A stretch of DNA of 64,000 bases from Phocoena phocoena (taxonomy: Eukaryota; Chordata; Mammalia; Artiodactyla; Phocoenidae), in the NCBI RefSeq assembly GCF_963924675.1, contig NC_089224.1, forward strand, positions 71,285,464 to 71,349,463, in the 5' to 3' direction. Below the pieces are notes generated by a model. It saw only the letters and a program-made list of their open reading frames with translations, made no database searches and was not told the origin of the DNA. The translations under genes were made by a program, and so were the position numbers. Positions within the stretch are counted from its first letter, which is position 1. Every line of letters begins with the position of its first letter. This document shows, piece by piece, positions 56,945 through 64,000 of the stretch.

Positions 56945-59900
56945 ATGGTAATAAGCACATAATTATCAATAATCACTTTAAAGGTTAATGGACTAAATGC
57001 TCCAATCGAAAGACATAGGGTGGATGACTGGATTAAAAAAAAACAAGACCCGTCTATATGCTGCTTACAAGAGACTCACTTAAAAGCTAATGATACACAA
57101 ACTGAAAGGGGGTGAAGAAAGATATCTCATGCAAATAAAAATGACAAGAAAGCAGAAGTAGCAATACTCATATTAGACAAAATAAACTTTAATACAGTCT
57201 ATAACAAGACAAAGAAGAATATTATATAATGATAAAGGGATCAATACAAGAAGAGGATGTAATACTCGTTAACATATATACACCTAATATAGGAGCACAT
57301 AAATATATAAAGCAAATATTAACAGACAAGAAGGGAGAAATTGACAATAATAAAATAATAACAAGGGACTTTAACACCCAACTTACACCAATGGACAGAT
57401 CATCCAGACAGAAAATCAATAAGGAAACAGTAGTCTTAAATGACACATTAGACCAGTTGGACTTAATACGTATCTGTATGACATTCCTTCCAAAAACAGC
57501 AGAATACACATTCAAGTGCACATGGAACATTCTCCAGGATAGATCACATGCGGGGCCACAAAGTAAGTCTCAACAAATTTAAGAGGATAGAAATATCAAG
57601 TATTTTTTATGACTACAACAGTATGAAACTACAAGTCAACTACAGGAAGAAAAATGGGAAAAACACAAACACGTGGAGATGAAACAACATGCTCCTAAAA
57701 AGCCAGTGAGGCAATGAGGAAATCAGAAGATAACTTGAGGTAATTTAAAATAAAAACACAACTTTCCAAAATTTGGGGGACACAGAAAATGTAGTTCTAA
57801 GAGGGAAGTAGTTCTAAGAGGGAAGTTTATAGATACAGGCCTACCTCAAGAAACAAGAAAAATCTCAAATAAACAACCTAACCTGCCATCTAAAAGAATT
57901 AGAAAGAGAAGAACAAACAAAGTCCAAAGTCAGCAGAAGGAAGAGAATAATAAAGATCAGAGAGGAAATAAATAAAATAGAGACCAAAAAAAAAAAAAAA
58001 AGAGAAAAGATCAATGAAACTGAGAGCTGATTTTTTTAAATGCCAAAGAAAATTGATAAGCCTTTTTAGCCAGGCCCTCTAAGAAAAAAAACAGGACCCA
58101 AATAAACAAAGTAAGAGATGAAAGAGGAGAAATTACAACTGGTATCACAGAGATACAAAAAACTATTGAAAATTCTATGAGTAGTTATATGTGAATAAAT
58201 TGGACAACCTAGAAGAAATGGATACATTTTTAAAAGAAAGATACAATCTTCCAAGACTGGATCAGGAAGAATAGACAATCTGAATAGACTGATCACTAGG
58301 AGTGAAATTGAATTGGTAATAAAAAGAAAAACTCCCAGCACACAAAAGTCTAGGAACAGACAGCTTCATAGGGGAACTCTACCAAACATATAAAGAAGAG
58401 TTAATACCTATCCTTCTCAAATTTTTCAAAAAAATTGAAGAGGAGGGAACACTCCCAAATTCATTCTATGAGGCCACCATTGCCCTGGTACCAAAACCAG
58501 GCAAAGACACTACAAAAAAGAAAATTATAGGCCAATATCTTTGATGGATATAGATGCAAAAAATCTCAACAAAATATCAGCAAACCAAATCCAACAACAT
58601 ATAAAAAGTAACATACACCATGATCAAGTGGAATTTATTCTAGGGATGAAAGGATGGTTCAGTATCAGCGAATCAATCGATAGGATGCACCACATTAACA
58701 AAAGGAAAAATAAAAATCAAATGATCATTTCAATAGATACAGAAAAAGCATTTGACAAAATTCATCATAAAAACTCATCAAACTGGGTATAGAGGGAACA
58801 TACCTCAATGTAATAAAGCCAGTTATGACAAACCCATAGCCAACATCTTACTCAACAGTGAAAAGCTGAAATCTTTTCCTCTAAAATCAAGATAAGGATG
58901 CACACTCCTATTACTTCTATTTAACATAGTATTGGAAGTTCTAGCCACAGCAGTCAGACAAGAAATAAAATGTATCCAAATAAGAAGGGAAGAAGTATTA
59001 ACTGTGACTATTTGCAGATGACATGTTGACATGGTACTATATATATAAAATCCTAAAAATGCCACCAAAAAACTGTTTAGAACTAATAAATGAATTCAGT
59101 AAAGTTGCAAGATACAAGATTAATATACAGAAATCTGTTGTTTTTCTGTACACTAATAATTAACTATCAGAAAGGGTTCAAGAAAACAATCCCATTTACA
59201 ACTGCATCAAAAAGCATAAGATACCTAGGAATAAATTTAACCAAGGAGGTGAAAAACCTATACTGAAAATTATGAGAGATTGATTAAAGAAATTGAAGAT
59301 GATACAAATAAATCATCAACATGGGAATCTATCAACATGGGAAAGATATCCCATGTTTGTGGATTGGAAGAAATAATATTGTTAAAATGTCCATACTGCC
59401 TGAAGAAATCTACCGATTTAATGCAATCCCTATCAAAATATCAATGGAATTTTTCACAAAACTAGAACTAATAATCCTAAAATTTATGTGGAACCACAAA
59501 AGACCCTGAATAGCCAAAGAAATCTTGAGAAAAAAGAAGCTGGATATATCACACTCCCTGACTTTGGACTACCCTACAAAGCTACAGGAATCAAAACAGT
59601 ATGATAGTGGCACAAAAAGACACATAGATCAATGGAACAAAATAGAGAAACCAGAAATAAACCCACATACTTTTGGTCAATTAATCTATGACAAAGGAGG
59701 CAAGACTATAAAATGGAGAAAAGACAGTCTTTTCAATAAGTAGTGCTAGGAAAACTGAATAGCTACATGTAGAAGAATGAAATTAGAGCATTTTCTCATA
59801 CTATGTACAAAAATAAACACAAAATGGATTAAAGACCTGAATGTAAGACCAAAATCCATAAAACTCCTAGAAGAGAACATAGGCAGAACACTCTTTGACA

Positions 59901-60800
59901 TAAATTACAGCAATATTTTTTTTTGGATCTGTCTCCTAAGGCAAAGGAAACTAAAGCAAAAATAAACAAGTGGGACCTAATTAAACTTAAAAGCTTTTAC
60001 ACAGTAAATGAAACCATCAACAAAACAAAAAGACAGCCTAAAGAGTGGGAGAAAATATTTGCAAATGATATTACTGACAAGGGGTTACTATCCAAAATAT
60101 ATAAGCAGCTCATACAACTCAATATCAAAAAAGCAAACAACCCAATTAATAAATGGGCAGAAGACCCAAATAGACATTTTCCCAAAGAACACACACAGAT
60201 GGCCAACAGGCATATGAAAAGATGCTCAACATTGGTAATCATCAGAGAAATGCAAATTATATCCACAATGAGATACCACCTCACACCTGGCAGAATGGCT
60301 ATCATCAGAAAGTCTACAAAAAAAAAAAAGTCTACAAATAACAAATGTTGGCAGGAATGTCAAGAAAAGTCCTAGAACACTGTTGGTGGGAATGTATATT
60401 GGTGCAGCCACTATGGAAAACAGCATGGAGTTTCCTCAGGAAACTAAAAATAGAACTACCATATGATCCAGCAATTACACTGCTGGCTACATTTCTGAAA
60501 AAAACAAAAACACTAATTCAAAAAGATATATGCATCCCAGTGTTCATAGCAGCATTATTTACAGTAGCCAAGATATAGAAACAACCCAAGTGTTCATCAA
60601 CAGATGAATGGATAAAGAAGATGTATGGTGTGTGTGTGTGTCTGTGTGTCTGTGTGTCTGTGTGTGTATTAGCCATAAAAAAGAATGAAATTCTGCCATT
60701 TGCAACAACATGGATGGTCGTATGGTGTATTATGCTTAGTAAGGTAAATCAGAGAAAGGCAAATAATATATGTTATCACTTATATGTGGAATTTTAAAAA
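56945..60800 (+). pseudogene. L1 F ORF2 remnant (endonuclease, RT, C-terminal domain)
   Basis: It starts at ATGGTAATAAGCACATAATT. The endonuclease frame 57229-57582 keeps TRDFNTQLTPMDRSSRQK, where the usual GDFN reads RDFN. The RT block FADD is at 59011-59022, followed by an 8-9 bp partial repeat (GACATGTTGACATGGT) that breaks the frame. Other pieces include 58541-58792, 59321-59509, 59525-59743 and 59923-60375. The end region is interrupted by a TG microsatellite at about 60628-60669. It is heavily broken and non-functional. Confidence 0.88.
60628..60669. repeat. (TG)n microsatellite inside L1 F
   Basis: Interrupted GTGTGTGTCTGTGTGTCTGT units replace the usual TATATATACAATGG site of ORF2. 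Confidence 0.9.
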
Positions 60801-61251
60801 TAAAACAACTGAGTGAATATAACAAAACAGAAACAGACTCAGATATAGAGAACAAACTAGTGGTTACCAGTAAGGAGAGTGAAGGGGAAGGGGCAAGATA
60901 GGGGTAGGGAATTAAGAGGCACAAACTCCTATAAATAAAATAAATAAGCTACAAGGATATATTGTACAGCACAGAGAATATAGCCAATATTTGATAATAA
61001 CTTTACATGGAGTATAATCTATAAAAAATTAATCACTATATTGTATACCTGAAACCAATATAATATTGTAAATCAACTATACTTCAATTAAAATCTTTTA
61101 GATTAAAAAAATGAAGTTATATATGTTTTTAATATAGAGAATATTCAAAGAGATAAAAGAAGAAATAGAACCTTCACAGCAATTTTTTTTTACAAGTAGA
61201 ACATCTATAGATGAAGACCATGGACTTTGAAAATTAAAAAATAGACACTCT

Positions 61252-61570
61252 GGGACTTCCCTGATGGTGCAGTGGTTAAGAATCCGCCTGCCAATGCAGG
61301 GGACGGGTTCGAGCCCTGGTCTGGAAAGATCCCACATGCTGCGGAGCAACTAAGCCCATGTGCCACAACTTCTGAGCCTGTGCGCTAGAGCCCGCGAGCC
61401 ACAACTACTGAAGCCTGCATGCTTAGAGCCCGTGCTCTGCAACAAGAGAAGCCACCGCATTGAGAAGCTCGTGCACCACAACAAAGAGTAGCCCCCGCTC
61501 ACCGCAACTAGAGAAAGCCCGCGTGCAGCAACAAAGACCCAATGCAGCCAAAAATTTAAATAAATAAATT
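61252..61570 (+). mobile_element. CHR-type SINE, long subfamily
   Basis: Head ACTTCCCTGATGGTGCAGTG, B box GGTTCGAGCC, body with GAGCAACTAAGCCCATGTGC and CACAACTACTGAAGCCTGCA modules, ending AAATTTAAATAAATAAATTT. No clear target-site duplication. Confidence 0.93.
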
Positions 61571-61734
61571 TATTTTAATAAAAGACAATATATGGGTGAA
61601 CAAAGAAGTCAGAAGAGATAAAGAGATGGAAATTATGAAAGAGTATAGAGTAACTAATAACAAGCTTTAAAATATATCTGAATTTCCAAAAAGAAAAAAA
61701 AATGGAGAGGTACTAGTGAAGAGGTAATATTATA

Positions 61735-61975
61735 ACCGAAAGAAAACTAGCTCAAAGAAGAACATAATTTTTAGATGGAAACCGACAGCAGATCCATAAA
61801 GGTAAATCCAAATCATAACAAAAACTATAAAGTATAAAGAGAAGGATCATAATAGCTATCAAAAGTGAAAGGCCCATTATCTGAACATGTAAAATAATCA
61901 GGTGAACAGCAGTCTTTCCATCAGTAAAAATAAAAGTCAGAAGTAAAAGTAAGAACATCTTCAAAGTGATGAGTG
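61735..61975 (+). mobile_element. Ancient L1/HAL1-like ORF1 fragment
   Basis: CAGGTGAACAGCAGTCTTTC, AAAAGTCAGAAGTAAAAGTA and AACATCTTCAAAGTGATGAG follow the C-terminal ORF1 pattern of old L1/HAL1 elements. Sequence at 61590-61730 may belong to it. Confidence 0.55.
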
Positions 61976-61988
61976 ATAAATAACTGTT

Positions 61989-62334
61989 GGGACTTCCCTG
62001 GCGACACAGTAGTTGAGAATCCACCTGCCAATGCAGTGGACACGGGTTTGAGCCTTGGTCTGGGAAGATCCCACATGCCGTGGAGCAACTAAGCCCGTGC
62101 ACCACAACTGCGCTCTAGAGCCTTGAGCCAGAACTACTGAGCCCGCATGCCACAACTACTGAAGCCTGTACTCCTAGAACCCCTGCTCTGCAACAAGAGA
62201 AACCACCTCAGTGAGACGCCTGTGCACCGCAACGAAGAGTAGTCCCCACTCGCCAAAATTAGAGAAAGCCCACACGCAGCAACAAAGACCCAATGCAGCC
62301 AAAAATAAATAAATAAATAAATTTATAAAAAGAA
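61989..62334 (+). mobile_element. CHR-type SINE, long subfamily, with perfect 13-bp duplication
   Basis: Head ACTTCCCTGGCGACACAGTA, body as in the 61252 copy, ending in repeated AAAT units. ATAAATAACTGTT occurs at 61976-61988 and 62335-62347. Confidence 0.96.
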
Positions 62335-62347
62335 ATAAATAACTGTT

Positions 62348-63240
62348 TTACATTTTTGCCAGCAATGTATGGAGGGTTCCAGTTTCTCCCTATCATTGCC
62401 AGCACCTGTTTTGCTTTCTTATATTATTATTATAGCCATCCTATACTAATAGGTGTGAAGTAATATCTCATTGTAGTTTTGATTCACATTTCCATAATGA
62501 CATAATGTTCAATATCTTTTTATGTGTTTATTGGCCATTTTTGTATCTTCTTTGGAAAAATATTTATTCAAATTATTGCCCATTTTAAAACTAAATTATT
62601 TGTCTATTATTGACTTGTAAGAGTTACTTGTGTATTTCTTATTCAAGTCTCTCACCAGATACATAGTTTTCATATATTTTCTCCCATTCTGTGGGCTTTT
62701 CTTTTTCTCTCTTCATGATATCATTTGAAACACAAAATTTTTTAAGAATAGTTTTTAGTGGATTCCTTAGGATTTTCTAAATGCAGGGGAGAAAAAAGAT
62801 CAAGTCATCTGCAAATAGAGATAATTCCTTCCTCTCCAATCTGAAAGTTTTTATGTCTTTTAGTTGCTTAATTGTTCTGATTAGAACTTTAATACTGTAC
62901 AATGTCAAATAAAAGTGGTAAGAATTGATGCCCTTGTCTTATTCTTCACCTTAGGGGGAAAGCACTCAGTTTTCACCGTTAAATATGATATTGGTTGTAA
63001 GTTTTTCATATATGATCTTCATGGTCTTTGTTAAGGAATTTCCTTTCTATTCCTAGTTTGAATTTTCTCAAATGCTTTTTCCTGCATCTATGTGGTTTTT
63101 TTTCCGTTAGTCTAATAATATGGTATATTACATTGATTAATTTTCGTATATTGAGCTAACCTTACGTTCCTGGGGTAAAGCTCATTTGATAATGGTGTAT
63201 GATCCTTTTTATATGTTGCTGGATTCTTACTGAGATTTAG
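62348..63240 (-). mobile_element. Ancient L1M ORF2 fragment
   Basis: On plus, CCAGCAATGTATGGAGGGTT, GGTGTGAAGTAATATCTCAT and TTTCTCCCATTCTGTGGGCT are the reverse complement of the L1M ORF2 C-terminal half. At 62800-63190 the RT region follows (AAGATCAAGTCATCTGCAAA corresponds to the FADD site). Confidence 0.8.
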
Positions 63241-63379
63241 TTGCTTTTCTTGAGTGACTATTTCCTCACTTGCTTTGTGTACTAAAACAATTTCCAAGGA
63301 CTTTACATTTTTGTATTTTATAATTTTCACTAAATTGTTGTTTTGCCAGGGATAGGGTCCACCAAACTCCTTATTCTGT

Positions 63380-64000
63380 CATTGTGAAAGATTTTATTTC
63401 ATTCTTTCCCATTTTCATATAGTATTAAATTGTATAAATAATATACTAAAAAATAGTGTTCTATTCTATGGATATTTGATTTGTTTCCAGTTGTTTTGGT
63501 TATGAATTTGCTGTTCATTATCTATGGAAACAAATGTGCAAGAGTTCTTTAGGGTATAAATATACACACTTACTAGTTCTAGGGTATGTACAACTTCAGT
63601 TTCATTGGGTAATGTCATAGTACCCAACTGTAAGTTGTGGTAGTGAGAGTTCTTGACATTACTTATCTTCCCAACATGGGCTGTCAGACTTAAATTTTAC
63701 CAATGTGGTGGGTATAAAATGGTATTGTGTTGTAATTTTGTTTTACATATTTGAATACTACTGAGGTCAAGCATTTCTTTATACATTTATTCTAATTAAT
63801 GCTTTCATTTCTGATTTTATATCTACATAAACATACTGTATTTTTCTATTGGACTATTTGGATTTATTGATCTGTGTTTTCCAGTTTGGAGGTCTTGTTT
63901 AAGAAATCCTTTTCTACACCAAAGTCACAAATATATACTCACACATTTGCTTCTAAAATATAAGCTTTAAAATTTGGCTTTCACATTAAATTACTTAAGC
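63380..64000 (-). mobile_element. Second ancient L1M fragment, running off the window
   Basis: TATGGATATTTGATTTGTTT, GATTTGTTTCCAGTTGTTTT and ATGGGCTGTCAGACTTAAAT suggest another reverse-oriented L1M ORF2 end. The order restarts at the ORF2 terminus, so it is a separate or rearranged piece relative to 62348-63240. The pattern continues to the right edge. Confidence 0.6.

Larger units (their letters stand above)
54570..61100 (+). mobile_element. L1 F: older near-full-length L1
   Basis: About 6.5 kb with a GC-richer 5'UTR (54570-55320), ORF1 region, ORF2 and a 3'UTR of a different type from L1 C/E. The 3'UTR includes ATATTGTACAGCACAGAGAA and GTAAATCAACTATACTTCAA, and has no G-rich tract. It has more frame breaks and substitutions than L1 C or E, so it is older. 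The 5' boundary is approximate and I see no clear target-site duplication. A SINE splits it at 56351-56552. Confidence 0.85.

Overview
This window is mammalian nuclear DNA, most probably from a cetacean. The main evidence is a set of ten tRNA-derived SINEs with the conserved head CTTCCCTGGTGGCGCAGTGG and a GGTTCGTGCC B box. This matches the CHR SINE family of whales, dolphins and relatives. It comes as a short GC-rich type (about 200 bp) and a longer type (about 310-345 bp). Ancient mammal-wide elements (MIR, L2, MLT1/MLT2 LTRs, hAT relics) and many L1 elements fit the same assignment. I see no bacterial operon, CRISPR array, rRNA gene or functional tRNA gene. No intact protein gene lies wholly inside the window. 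L1 alone covers roughly 45% by my tally.

Layout. 1-10 kb: old sequence with an L1M fragment split by an MLT2-type LTR, two SINEs, a 5'-truncated L1 tail and old L1/HAL1-like sequence. 10.16-12.5 kb: a 5'-truncated L1 (A) inserted into that older L1. 12.6-21.4 kb: mostly old or unique DNA with MIR, MLT1 and L2 relics, a CpG-rich patch with a perfect NRF1-type palindrome (14.94-15.22 kb), and an exact 84-bp tandem duplication near 19.5 kb. 21.4-30.5 kb: a minus-strand L1 (B) split by a near-full-length plus-strand L1 (C, 23177-30361), which itself carries a SINE in its 5'UTR. 30.5-45.5 kb: the most L1-poor part. It holds an L2, MIRs, MLT1 LTRs, one L1 tail (D), and two candidate coding exons (36537-36610 and 40286-40386) that join in frame on the plus strand. 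45.52-51.43 kb: a second near-full-length L1 (E, minus) with 14-bp target-site duplications. 52.5-54.6 kb: an hAT relic and a long L2. About 54.6-61.1 kb: an older near-full-length L1 (F, plus) split by a SINE. 61.2-64 kb: two long-type SINEs among old L1M/HAL1 pieces.

How it fits together. The reading frames in the window are nearly all decayed L1 ORF1/ORF2 pieces or chance frames through SINEs. None of the three near-full-length L1s has an intact ORF2, so none should be autonomously active. Nested insertions and target-site duplications give a relative order. The old layer is L1M, L2, MIR, MLT and hAT; then L1 F and B; then L1 A, C, D and E; then the short CHR SINEs. The host-gene content is limited to candidates: the exon pair, the CpG/NRF1 patch and a charged minus-strand reading frame at 5.3-5.6 kb. 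I could not name a gene for any of them.
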